Below the pieces are notes generated by a model. That model saw only the letters and a program-made list of their open reading frames with translations, ran no database searches and was not told the origin of the DNA. Source: an uncultured Bacteroidales bacterium (GTDB lineage: Bacteria; Bacteroidota; Bacteroidia; Bacteroidales; Paludibacteraceae). Taken from it: a DNA stretch of 37,016 nt. Below, piece by piece: positions 26,201 to 34,203 of the stretch. The translations under genes were made by a program, and so were the position numbers. Each line of letters begins with the position of its first letter. Within the stretch, counting starts at the first letter, position 1. The stretch lies in the NCBI GenBank assembly GCA_900319645.1, contig ONPG01000022.1, forward strand, positions 1-37,016, in the 5' to 3' direction.

Positions 26201-27727
26201 TTATTTCAATGCTTCCGTCATCGGTTCCACGAGGCGGTCGATGTCTCCGGCGCCGATGGTCATCACCACGACTGGCGTGTCGGCGGAGGAAAGACGGTCT
26301 TTGATAGTAGCGACCAAGTCGGCTTTCTCCACTACGGACACCTTGGTTTGCGGCTGGATTCTCTCGGCCAACATCCCGCTCGTCACGCCGGCTATCGGCA
26401 GTTCGCGTGCCGGATAGATCGGCAACAGGATACACTCGTCCAAAGTAGCCAATACACGTGCGAATCCTTCCGCAAAATCGCGTGTACGGGTATAGAGATG
26501 CGGCTGAAAAACACCTATCAGCCGGTGGTCGGGATAGAGTTTGCGCACGGAGTGGATAGAGGTGGCTATCTCGTCGGGGTGGTGCGCGTAATCGTCGATA
26601 TACACCACTTTCTCGTTCTGCACATGGATATTAAACCGTCTCAGCACGCCCCGGAAAGAGCCCATTGCCTGACGCAGCTGTGCCGCCGTTTCCTCGCTCG
26701 TTAGCCGTAGTTCGTAACGCTTGATAAGGTAAGCCACCGCCATCGCCGCCACGGCGTTCTCGATATTCACCCACACCGGCACACCCAAACGGATATCCGT
26801 GATCACCTCTTCCGGCGTGTGAAAATCAAAGACAATCGTCCCCTGCCCCACGCGGATACGCTCCGCATAGAAATCCGGTTCTTCGTCCTTCGTCCCTTGT
26901 CTTTCGACTTTCGACTTTCGACTTTCTACTTTCGTCCCTTGTCTTTCGACTTTCGACTTTCGACTTTCGACTACACCGTAGGTGTACATCCTTACTCCGT
27001 CTTTCAGACGCGGCGTGATTGGCAGCCCGTGTTTGATCACCAAAGCACCGGTGATGAGTTCTGTGTATTGCTCAAAGGCTTCGCGATAGGCTTCGGGAGT
27101 GCCGTAGATATCCAGATGGTCGGGATCCACCGCCGTGATGATGGACATATAGGGTGTCAGCCTGTGGAACGAACGGTCGTATTCGTCGGCCTCGACGACG
27201 ACATAATCACTCTCTTTGTCAATCAGCACATTCGTGCCGTAGTTCATACTTATTCCGCCCAAAAAAGCATTCACACCATCGCCAAAGCCAACGCCAACGC
27301 CAGCCATCAGGTGCGCCAGCATAGTCGAGGTGGTTGTCTTGCCGTGCGTACCGGCTACGCAGAGGGCTTTCTTGGTGCGGGTCACCAAGCCTAACACTTC
27401 CGAGCGTTTGCGGATGTCAAATCCCTGCTCGCGCAGCCAGGTATAGAGCACGCTGTCCTCCGGCACGGCAGGAGTACGGACCACGAGCGTGTTCCGGGCG
27501 GACCATCCTATGCTTTGCAGCATATCCGGAGCATCTGCGTAGGTGATCTGAATCCCCTCTTCCTCCAGTTGCCGTGTCAGCGCAGAAGGTGTCCGGTCGT
27601 AACCGCACACCCGGACAGGATGAACGTCCGTTATCCCTTGCGCGTGGAAATAACGTGCGAGAGCACTCATTCCGATGCCGCCGATGCCTAAGAAAAAGAT
27701 GTTTTCTATCTGATGTTTTTCCAACAT
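26201..27727 (-). CDS. murC: UDP-N-acetylmuramate-L-alanine ligase MurC
   Basis: The enzyme adds L-alanine to UDP-MurNAc in the cytoplasm, the first peptide step of peptidoglycan synthesis. The N-terminal Rossmann motif is FFLGIGGIGMSALAR, the ATP site is AGTHGKTTTS near residues 125-134, and the central DEYDRSF and AVDPDHLDIYG match the family. The C-terminal domain has DDYAHHPDEI. At 508 residues it is longer than usual (about 450-470). The excess is mainly a repeat-derived segment at residues about 252-283 (VESRKSKVERQGTK twice) and a short Gly/Val-rich segment at about 142-151. Both are in frame and lie at loops, so the enzyme may still work. It is first in the murC-ftsQ-ftsA-ftsZ order, with a promoter immediately upstream. 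Confidence 0.95.
   Translation of the reverse strand: MLEKHQIENIFFLGIGGIGMSALARYFHAQGITDVHPVRVCGYDRTPSALTRQLEEEGIQITYADAPDMLQSIGWSARNTLVVRTPAVPEDSVLYTWLREQGFDIRKRSEVLGLVTRTKKALCVAGTHGKTTTSTMLAHLMAGVGVGFGDGVNAFLGGISMNYGTNVLIDKESDYVVVEADEYDRSFHRLTPYMSIITAVDPDHLDIYGTPEAYREAFEQYTELITGALVIKHGLPITPRLKDGVRMYTYGVVESRKSKVERQGTKVESRKSKVERQGTKDEEPDFYAERIRVGQGTIVFDFHTPEEVITDIRLGVPVWVNIENAVAAMAVAYLIKRYELRLTSEETAAQLRQAMGSFRGVLRRFNIHVQNEKVVYIDDYAHHPDEIATSIHSVRKLYPDHRLIGVFQPHLYTRTRDFAEGFARVLATLDECILLPIYPARELPIAGVTSGMLAERIQPQTKVSVVEKADLVATIKDRLSSADTPVVVMTIGAGDIDRLVEPMTEALK
26888..26973 (-). repeat. Duplicated 42-bp heptamer-derived insertion inside murC
   Basis: TTTCGAC-type units with TCCCTTGTC breaks, as in the murC-ftsQ spacer, lie in frame in murC. 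They encode two 14-residue copies of VESRKSKVERQGTK (residues 253-266 and 267-280). The 42-bp period equals six heptamers and fourteen codons. Confidence 0.93.
27272..27307 (-). repeat. GCCAAC 6-mer array inside murC
   Basis: Units GCCAAA, GCCAAC, GCCAAC, GCCAGC on the plus strand encode the Gly/Val-rich AGVGVGFGDGV just after the MurC ATP-binding helix, where most MurC proteins have no such segment. Confidence 0.75.
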
Positions 27728-27755
27728 TGCCTATTGTTCCAAACTAAAACGGCTG

Positions 27756-27786
27756 CAAAGATACAAAAAAAAATTGATATACGCAA
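27756..27786 (-). promoter_or_regulatory. Bacteroidota-type promoter of murC-fts operon
   Basis: On the minus strand TTG (27786-27784), a 20-bp spacer starting CGTATATCA, then TATCTTTG (27763-27756). The murC ATG is 29 bp downstream. Confidence 0.87.
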
Positions 27787-27821
27787 GTCCCTGTGCATTT
27801 TTCTGTTAATTTTAGATGATA

Positions 27822-27886
27822 GACAATGGACAATGGACGATGGACAAAAATGCCTTGGCGATGGCATTGGCGTTGGCCGTTGGCTT
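27822..27886 (+). repeat. Composite GGACAAT 7-mer / TTGGCG 6-mer element, copy A
   Basis: Three to four GACAATG/GACGATG units are followed by ACAAAAATGCC and then 6-bp TTGGCG/ATGGCA units. A nearly identical element in the same orientation lies at 36261-36325; the two differ by a substitution and one missing 6-mer. Confidence 0.92.
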
Positions 27887-27937
27887 GATATTTCAAGATC
27901 ACGAGGTTACGATATCAAAAAAAAATGCCGTTTGCTC

Positions 27938-27968
27938 TTGTGTAATTCAAAAAAAAGCAGTACCTTTG
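27938..27968 (+). promoter_or_regulatory. Bacteroidota-type promoter of the lipoprotein gene
   Basis: TTG (27938-27940), a 20-bp spacer starting TGTAATTCA and ending AAAGCAG, then TACCTTTG (27961-27968). It closely matches the HAD promoter, including most of the spacer. The leader to the ATG at 28090 would be about 115 nt. Confidence 0.85.
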
Positions 27969-28089
27969 CAGGCGGCAAAGTGTTTTGCCGCACTGAGGAA
28001 ATGGAAAAGTCCAAAGAAAATATATGTAATTCGCTGATTGTGTGCAATCTGCGAATGCGAATGGGGGGGGTAAAAATGAACCTCTTCGC

Positions 28090-28431
28090 ATGCTTGTCGC
28101 CGCGGTAGCGGCAGTGATCCTCTGCGCTTGCGCACCTAAACCCGATTCTCCGTCTTCTTTTTTGAGTGAATACGACTCTGTTTTTCAGAGCCGTGATAGT
28201 TTATTATGGTACGCGTCGCGTGCGTATATGTGCGACGATGCCAAGGGTCAGTTTGTGACCGGAGCGGCGCCTTATCTCCAGCGTGAGGGGAAGGTGCCCG
28301 ACTGGATATATACCTTGCCTCTTGATCAGGCAGACACGATGCTGATGATGTCGGCGCAGCAGGGCTTTGAGCCGGCTGTGGCGTTTATCGGCGTGCTCGT
28401 GGAGGAAGGGAAATGGGAACACGAGTGGTGA
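28090..28431 (+). CDS. Small predicted lipoprotein, unknown function
   Basis: A 113-residue protein starting MLVAAVAAVILCACAPKPDS, a short signal peptide with a lipobox-like Cys near residue 14. The mature part (SEYDSVFQSRDSLLWYASRA...PDWIYTLPLDQADTML) matches nothing recognised. The ATG at 28090 is used; the frame is open back to a GTG at 28042. A G8 tract lies at 28063-28070. A tenfold-codon ORF (ATG 28076) overlaps out of frame. If one G were added, an ATG at 28001 would read into this protein, so the start could vary. It lies 41 bp before hsdM. Confidence 0.6.
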   Translation: MLVAAVAAVILCACAPKPDSPSSFLSEYDSVFQSRDSLLWYASRAYMCDDAKGQFVTGAAPYLQREGKVPDWIYTLPLDQADTMLMMSAQQGFEPAVAFIGVLVEEGKWEHEW

Positions 28432-28439
28432 CGGGGAAA

Positions 28440-28467
28440 CTGAAAGGTGAAAATTGAAAATTGAAAA
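28440..28467 (+). repeat. TTGAAAA heptamer array before hsdM
   Basis: Units CTGAAAG, GTGAAAA, TTGAAAA and TTGAAAA run at 7-bp spacing up to the hsdM start region. Confidence 0.88.
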
Positions 28468-28472
28468 GTAAT

Positions 28473-29918
28473 ATGAAATACGAATCTACCTTTAATGCCA
28501 TTGATGGTATTCTCCGCAACGAGGCGGGCTGTAGTAACGAACTGGATTATATCGAGCAAACTTCGTGGTTGCTCTTCCTTAAATATTTAGATGATTTGGA
28601 GAGTTCGCGTGAGTTGGAAGCACAGTTAAACGGCAAGGAGTACAAACGTCTGATTACGGGCTTCTATCGTTGGTCGGCTTGGGCTGCTCCCAAGACGAAA
28701 GACGGAGAGCCGGATGTTATCAATGCGATGACCGGCGACGATCTGGTGGATTTTGTCAATGCTAAACTTTTCCCTACACTCAAGCAATTCAAGAATAGTG
28801 CTCCTTCGGCAGATACGCTTGAGTACAAGATTGGCGAGATTTTCTCCGAGCTTCGCAACAAGATCAACAGCGGCTACAATCTGCGCGAGATTATCAACAA
28901 GATAGACACGCTGCATTTCCAGTCTGCAGACGACCAACACGAAATGACGGTATTGTACGAGGACAAAATCCGCCGAATGGGCAATGCCGGTCGTAATGGT
29001 GGCGAGTACTACACCCCTCGTCCGCTTATCCGCTCAATCGTGCAAGTGATCAATCCGCGTATCGGCGAGAGTGTTTATGACCCTGCGTGCGGTTCGGCAG
29101 GTTTTCTGTGTGAAGCGTTTAACTATATGTCGGAGCAAGTGAAATCGGTAGCGGATAGCGATACGTTGCAGAAAAGCACGTTTTATGGCAAAGAGAAGAA
29201 AGGTTTGCCGTATATCATTGCTACGATGAATATGATTTTCCATGGCGTGGCAGCGCCCAATATCGTGAGGGGCAACACCTTGACAGAGAACCTGAGCGGT
29301 ATAATGGAGAAAGACCGCAAGAACGTTATTCTTGCCAATCCGCCTTTTGGCGGGAGCGAGCGTGCGGAGGTACAGCAGAACTTCGACATCAAGACCTCCG
29401 AAACGGCTTATATGTTTATGCAGCATTTCATCAAGATGCTTAAGGTGAATGGTCGTGCGGGTATTGTCATCAAGAACACTTTCCTCAGTAACGGCGACGC
29501 GGCAGCGGTTCGTCGCAAACTCTTGGAGGAGTGCAACGTACACACGATTTTGGATTTGCCTTCGGGCGTGTTCACGGGTGCGGGCGTTAAGACCGTAGTA
29601 CTCTTCTTTACTAAAGGGACACCGACGCAGAAGATTTGGTACTACCAACTCAACCTCCCGCGCACACTCGGAAAGACCAACCCGCTCTCCGATGCCGATT
29701 TGGAAGAGTTCGTACGCCTGCAAAAGACCCAAGCCATCTCCGAAAACTCTTGGCTGCTTGATGTCGCTTCTCTCGGAGAGGACTGCGACCTCTCCGTCAA
29801 GAACCCCAACAAACCCGAAATCATCGACGAGCGCACTCCGGCACAAATCCTCGATACCATTGCTTCTCTTAACGCCGACTCCGCTACCCTCATCAACCAA
29901 ATCCGCGAACTGCTATGA
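28473..29918 (+). CDS. hsdM: Type I restriction-modification methyltransferase subunit HsdM
   Basis: A 481-residue N6-adenine DNA methyltransferase. The N-terminal helical domain (YESTFNAIDGILRNEAG...WLLFLKYLDDLE) is typical of HsdM. The AdoMet motif is DPACGSAGFL at residues 203-212, and the catalytic motif is NPPFGG at 289-294. The ATG at 28473 is preferred over a TTG at 28461 inside the heptamer array. The stop overlaps hsdS by an ATGA, so M and S are coupled. Confidence 0.95.
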   Translation: MKYESTFNAIDGILRNEAGCSNELDYIEQTSWLLFLKYLDDLESSRELEAQLNGKEYKRLITGFYRWSAWAAPKTKDGEPDVINAMTGDDLVDFVNAKLFPTLKQFKNSAPSADTLEYKIGEIFSELRNKINSGYNLREIINKIDTLHFQSADDQHEMTVLYEDKIRRMGNAGRNGGEYYTPRPLIRSIVQVINPRIGESVYDPACGSAGFLCEAFNYMSEQVKSVADSDTLQKSTFYGKEKKGLPYIIATMNMIFHGVAAPNIVRGNTLTENLSGIMEKDRKNVILANPPFGGSERAEVQQNFDIKTSETAYMFMQHFIKMLKVNGRAGIVIKNTFLSNGDAAAVRRKLLEECNVHTILDLPSGVFTGAGVKTVVLFFTKGTPTQKIWYYQLNLPRTLGKTNPLSDADLEEFVRLQKTQAISENSWLLDVASLGEDCDLSVKNPNKPEIIDERTPAQILDTIASLNADSATLINQIRELL

Positions 29919-31042
29919 GAAACGATTGGAAAATAAAAGGGTTTGAAGACTGCCTACAAAAGGTAAAAAAACAAAAGGCTGTAAAATCTAAATGTTATTT
30001 AGATAATGGCTTGTATCCTATTGTATCCCAGGAGAGCGATTTAATATCAGGTTATACAAATGAAGAGAAAATTCTCTACAAGCATGAGAAACCTGTAATT
30101 ATATTTGGTGACCACACAAAGAATATCAAATATGTAGATTTTGATTTTGTGGTTGGGGCTGATGGAGTACATATATTATACGTAAACGATGATATTTTAC
30201 CTAAGTTTTTTTATTATGAGCTATGCTCTATTCAATTAAGAAATTTAGGATACGCACGGCACTATAAGTTGCTAAAGGAAAAAGAGATAGGTTATCCGAA
30301 TTTATCCGAGCAAGAGCGCATAGTATCTCTTTTAGACACACAATTTGCGAAGATTGATGCCCTGAAAGCCAATGCCGCTTACCAGCTCCAAGCCGCCAAA
30401 GACCTCTTCCAAGCCGCCCTCAAACAACTCCTCACACCTAAAGAGGGATGGGATGAAAAAACATTAGGTAGTATTTGTATTTCTATAAAGGATGGAGATT
30501 GGATAGAGAAAAAGGATCAATCTCCTACTGGAATAAGACTACTACAAACCGGTAATATAGGTGTTGGAATATATAAAGACAAATCGGATAGCCCGCATTA
30601 TATTAGTTTGGATACATTTAATCGATTACATTGCGAAGAGGTTTTCGCTGGTGATATTCTATTATCAAGGCTCCCTGAGCCTGTCGGGCGAGCATGTTTA
30701 GTTCCTAAAATGGAAGGGAGATTTATTACAGCTGTTGACTGCTCTATTATAAAAGTACACACAGAAAAGGTTACTCCTGAATATTTAATCTACTATACAC
30801 AAACGAACGCATATTTCAAAAGTATATCATCTTTGTGCACAGGTACGACAAGGCAACGAATATCACGAAAGAAACTTGAAGAAGTTTCCATCTCCTTCCC
30901 CTCTCTCCCTGAGCAAGAGCGCATCGCAGCGCGCCTTGACGAGATTTCTGAAAAGGTGAAAGCCTTGCAAAGCAACTACGACCAGACAATAACCCTTTGC
31001 AATGACCTCAAACAGGCATTGCTCAAATCAATATTCGGATAA
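29915..31042 (+). CDS. hsdS: Type I restriction-modification specificity subunit HsdS
   Basis: The 375-residue subunit recognises the bipartite target. The first target-recognition domain is at about residues 1-128. A conserved coiled-coil linker follows (LSEQERIVSLLDTQFAKIDA and AAKDLFQAALKQLL), then the second recognition domain (about 183-325), and a second conserved helix block (LPEQERIAARLDEISEKVKA to the end). Both recognition domains are clearly richer in A+T than the linker blocks and neighbouring genes, which suggests domain exchange. hsdR begins in the last base of the stop codon. Confidence 0.93.
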   Translation: MRNDWKIKGFEDCLQKVKKQKAVKSKCYLDNGLYPIVSQESDLISGYTNEEKILYKHEKPVIIFGDHTKNIKYVDFDFVVGADGVHILYVNDDILPKFFYYELCSIQLRNLGYARHYKLLKEKEIGYPNLSEQERIVSLLDTQFAKIDALKANAAYQLQAAKDLFQAALKQLLTPKEGWDEKTLGSICISIKDGDWIEKKDQSPTGIRLLQTGNIGVGIYKDKSDSPHYISLDTFNRLHCEEVFAGDILLSRLPEPVGRACLVPKMEGRFITAVDCSIIKVHTEKVTPEYLIYYTQTNAYFKSISSLCTGTTRQRISRKKLEEVSISFPSLPEQERIAARLDEISEKVKALQSNYDQTITLCNDLKQALLKSIFG

Positions 31043-33537
31043 TGGACGAGAGTACAACACGGCGAAAGAAAATCGACCCTGCATTATACGCAGTAGGTTG
31101 GGAAAGTGTGCCGGGCAGCGAGATTCTGAACGAACAGCGCGCGTATCTCATTGCTCCCGGTCGCGTAGAACGTATCAAGGAGAACCGCCACCCCAAGAAA
31201 GTGGATTATATACTGGAGTACAAAGGCAACAAACTGGCGGTAATAGAAGCCAAATCGGACGAATTGGATGTGGCTATCGGTATAGACCAAGCGAAGTTAT
31301 ACGCCCAAATGCTCCAGATACGTTACGCGTATTCCACTAACGGCGACGAGATCTATTTCATTGATATGGGTGTACAAGACGCGTACGGCAATTATATTAT
31401 TCCGTCCAAGGAGCACCCTGTGGATCATTTCCCGTCTCCGCAGGAGTTGTGGCAAATGACCTATCCCGAGACAGACGAGTGGCGTGACCGGTTCAATCTG
31501 GAGCCTTTCAACCGAGGAGGCGGCAGGGAGCCGCGTTATTATCAGGTAAACGCAGTAAAGAACGTGCTGACAGCTGTAGCCAAAGAGCAGAAACGTATTC
31601 TGCTGACAATGGCAACGGGTACGGGCAAGACCTACGTGGCGTTCCAAATATGCTGGAAACTGTTTCAGACCAATTGGAACAAACGCAAAGACGGCAAGAA
31701 GCCTCGTATTTTGTTTATTGCAGACAGGAACGTGTTGGCTAATCAGGCATCGAACGACTTTGAGCAGTTTGACGAGGACGCAATGGTGCGTATCACTCCC
31801 GAATGGCTACACAAGCATCACAACGAAGTGCCCACGGCGCGCCACTTGTATTTTACCATCTTCCAAACTTTTATGGGCGAAGGTGCGAACGGACAACCCT
31901 ATTACAAGCAGTACCCGTCGGATTTCTTCGATTTCATTATTATCGACGAGTGCCACCGCGGCGGAGCGAACGACGAGAGCCAATGGAGGGAGTTGATGGA
32001 GTATTTCACAGATGCTTACCAGTTAGGAATGACCGCAACACCCAAGCGACAGGAGAACGCCAACACGTACCGCTATTTTGGAGAGCCGGTCTATTCCTAT
32101 TCGCTCAAACAAGGAATAGATGACGGTTATCTGACGCCGTTCCGTGTCTGTATCTCGGAAAGCAATATTGACGAATATCGCTACGATCCTAACGACGATG
32201 TGGAGGGCGATATCGATCCCGACAAGACCTATACGGAAGCCGATTTCTACAACGGCAATATCGAGATCCGCAAACGCGATGAGCACCGCGTGATAGAGTT
32301 GCTAAAGCAGATCAACCCCAACGACAAGACGATTATCTTCTGCGCCACACAAGCCCACGCGGCTATTATCTGTAGTCTGGTCAATCAGCACAAGTCCAAT
32401 CCCGCATCAAACTATTGCATGCGTGTGACCGCGGCTGACGGCAAAGAGGGAGACGACACGCTTCGGTTATTCCAGAACAACGAGCGTTTGCTACCTACTA
32501 TCTTGACCACCTCGCAGAAACTCTCAACCGGTGTGGACGCGCGCAATGTGCGAAATATCGTGTTGATGCGTCCTATTAACAATATGGTGGAGTTCAAGCA
32601 GATTATTGGCAGGGGTACGCGCCTGTTTGACGACAAATACTATTTTACTATCTACGATTTCGTAGGAGCAAACAAGAATTTCAAGGACGCAGAGTGGGAC
32701 GGCGATCCGTATTGCCCTGTTTGCGGCAATTATCCGTGTACATGCCACAAACACGAACCATGCCCCGAATGTGGCAAATATCCTTGCGAGTGCGACAAGG
32801 GGCCTACGCCTCCTCCAGAGCCGTGTCCCGTTTGCGGACACCTGCCGTGTACGTGTGAACACCCGCAGAAAAAGAAAATCCGTGTCCGCTTGTCTCCGCA
32901 ACGCGAGTTGATGCTACAAACCGACTGGACGGAGAAATTCTATTACGGCGACAAACTGATTACGTTAGATGAGTTTGTCAAATTGCTGTTCGGCAAACTG
33001 CCCTTGTTCTTCAACAGTCCGGACAATCTGCGCAAACAATGGGAGCACCCGGATACACGCCAATCGCTTTTGGAGCACCTTGACCACGAGGGATTCCCCG
33101 AGGAGAAGTTGCTAATGATCCGCCGCGTAATGGGGCGCGAGAACTGCGATTTGTTCGATATTTTGGAGTTTCTTGCCTACAACACCACACCAATAGAACG
33201 AGCCAAACGCGTGGAGTTTGTGAAGAACGAGTATTATCTGGTGCAAACCACGGCACAAAAGGTGTTCCTCGATTTCCTAATGAAGCAGTATATCGAGAAC
33301 GGCTACAAGGAGTTTACGATGGACAACCTGTCCAAACTGGTAAATATGAAATACGGTACGTTGCAAGACGCCTTGAGCGCATTAAGTATGACCATTCCGC
33401 AGATTCGCGAGAGCTATCTGGAGTTTCAACACCAACTCTATAGACCTTTAGGTCAACAGGGCGGCGTGACGCTTAATATTATTGGCGGAAACGTGACGTA
33501 TAACGACAATAGTCAGACAATAAATGTAAAAAATTAA
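31042..33537 (+). CDS. hsdR: Type I restriction endonuclease subunit HsdR
   Basis: The 831-residue motor-nuclease translocates and cuts unmodified DNA. The nuclease motif has D55, E69-A-K71 and a Q83-x3-Y87. The helicase shows Walker A MATGTGKT at 190-197, DECH at 302-305, GMTATPKR and the late motif QIIGRGTRL. Between helicase and C-terminal domain lies an unusual insert at 558-605: three Cys knuckles (CPVCGNYPCTC, CPECGKYPCEC, CPVCGHLPCTC) with twelve cysteines. This could bind zinc. The C-terminus ends with VTYNDNSQTINVKN. With hsdM and hsdS the system appears intact. Confidence 0.94.
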   Translation: MDESTTRRKKIDPALYAVGWESVPGSEILNEQRAYLIAPGRVERIKENRHPKKVDYILEYKGNKLAVIEAKSDELDVAIGIDQAKLYAQMLQIRYAYSTNGDEIYFIDMGVQDAYGNYIIPSKEHPVDHFPSPQELWQMTYPETDEWRDRFNLEPFNRGGGREPRYYQVNAVKNVLTAVAKEQKRILLTMATGTGKTYVAFQICWKLFQTNWNKRKDGKKPRILFIADRNVLANQASNDFEQFDEDAMVRITPEWLHKHHNEVPTARHLYFTIFQTFMGEGANGQPYYKQYPSDFFDFIIIDECHRGGANDESQWRELMEYFTDAYQLGMTATPKRQENANTYRYFGEPVYSYSLKQGIDDGYLTPFRVCISESNIDEYRYDPNDDVEGDIDPDKTYTEADFYNGNIEIRKRDEHRVIELLKQINPNDKTIIFCATQAHAAIICSLVNQHKSNPASNYCMRVTAADGKEGDDTLRLFQNNERLLPTILTTSQKLSTGVDARNVRNIVLMRPINNMVEFKQIIGRGTRLFDDKYYFTIYDFVGANKNFKDAEWDGDPYCPVCGNYPCTCHKHEPCPECGKYPCECDKGPTPPPEPCPVCGHLPCTCEHPQKKKIRVRLSPQRELMLQTDWTEKFYYGDKLITLDEFVKLLFGKLPLFFNSPDNLRKQWEHPDTRQSLLEHLDHEGFPEEKLLMIRRVMGRENCDLFDILEFLAYNTTPIERAKRVEFVKNEYYLVQTTAQKVFLDFLMKQYIENGYKEFTMDNLSKLVNMKYGTLQDALSALSMTIPQIRESYLEFQHQLYRPLGQQGGVTLNIIGGNVTYNDNSQTINVKN

Positions 33538-33545
33538 CAAAATAT

Positions 33546-33576
33546 TTGCATATATCGGAGAAAAGCAGTAATTTTG
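33546..33576 (+). promoter_or_regulatory. Bacteroidota-type promoter after hsdR
   Basis: TTG (33546-33548), a 20-bp spacer starting CATATATCG and ending AAAGCAG, then TAATTTTG (33569-33576). It drives the leader and gene at 33772. Confidence 0.82.
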
Positions 33577-33692
33577 CACCCGTAATCGTCAGCTCTTAGA
33601 CGTTAAACTGGAGTTTCAAGGCATATTCCTTTACAGACAAATCGGCAAATTTAATCGTAAAGAAGAGAAATATGTCCCTTGTATCTGTGCCT

Positions 33693-33769
33693 GGCGCAGT
33701 TAAGAGGGATCTCTTTACGGGTTTTGCCGAACCAGTCTGTAGTCTCTCTTATCTGCGCCTTTTATTTTT
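33693..33769 (+). terminator. Attenuator-like long hairpin just before a start codon
   Basis: GGCGCAG (33693-33699) pairs with CTGCGCC (33753-33759). After one mismatch nine more pairs follow (33701-33709 with 33743-33751, one G-T). The loop holds a small GGTT-N6-AACC hairpin. T4AT5 follows at 33760-33769, and the ATG of the next gene is only 2 bp later. With the promoter 117 bp upstream it could be an attenuator or the end of a roughly 185-nt RNA. CTCTTA at 33593-33598 could pair with TAAGAG at 33701-33706 as an antiterminator. Confidence 0.72.
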
Positions 33770-33771
33770 CT

Positions 33772-34185
33772 ATGAGCAGACCTACTTTTATTCATTCAAC
33801 TGTAGTCTATCACGACCACAGCAAAGAGTTTCATATTGATGCCAATGGACGCGATTTGGCATCTATCATTCGTACGTGCCAAAGTGAAGATATCACAGAG
33901 GTACAAGCAGAGGAGAACGAACCTAAAACCGACTCGATGATCTTCACCCGCAAAGCCAAGCAAGAGAGCAAAGTGAATGTGATCCTGCAAGCGTTGCAAA
34001 AGTCCGTAGTAGGACGCAAAGACAAGACGCGCGCCTTTGTGCAGGAACTGCACGTTTGGCAGAAAGATGAATATATCGATGCCCATTTCAATGCCCGCGT
34101 TATGTACGACGAGTTGGGGAATATGTTGCCTCTTCCGTTTGGCTACGAAGTGTTCAAAAAGCATTATAACAACACGCGGTTCTAA
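33772..34185 (+). CDS. Unknown protein behind an attenuator-like leader
   Basis: A 137-residue basic protein starting MSRPTFIHSTVVYHDHSKEF. No domain was recognised. The C-terminal half (VVGRKDKTRAFVQELHVWQK...DELGNMLPLPFGYEVFKKHY) looks conserved and globular. The ATG at 33772 is used; upstream codons in the same frame run through the hairpin and are unlikely to be translated. There is no room for a ribosome-binding site other than the U-rich terminator tail. It lies between the restriction system and phage-like genes. Confidence 0.6.
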   Translation: MSRPTFIHSTVVYHDHSKEFHIDANGRDLASIIRTCQSEDITEVQAEENEPKTDSMIFTRKAKQESKVNVILQALQKSVVGRKDKTRAFVQELHVWQKDEYIDAHFNARVMYDELGNMLPLPFGYEVFKKHYNNTRF

Positions 34186-34203
34186 TTTTTTCTATCCTTT
34201 TTT

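Noticed and set aside
25254-26435. Long minus-strand frame across ftsQ and repeat arrays
   Set aside because: It overlaps ftsQ in another frame and is kept open by 7-bp arrays that lack stop codons.
33583-33690. tRNA or known riboswitch in the leader at 33583-33690
   Set aside because: No cloverleaf or recognised aptamer core could be found; only the terminal hairpin is clear.
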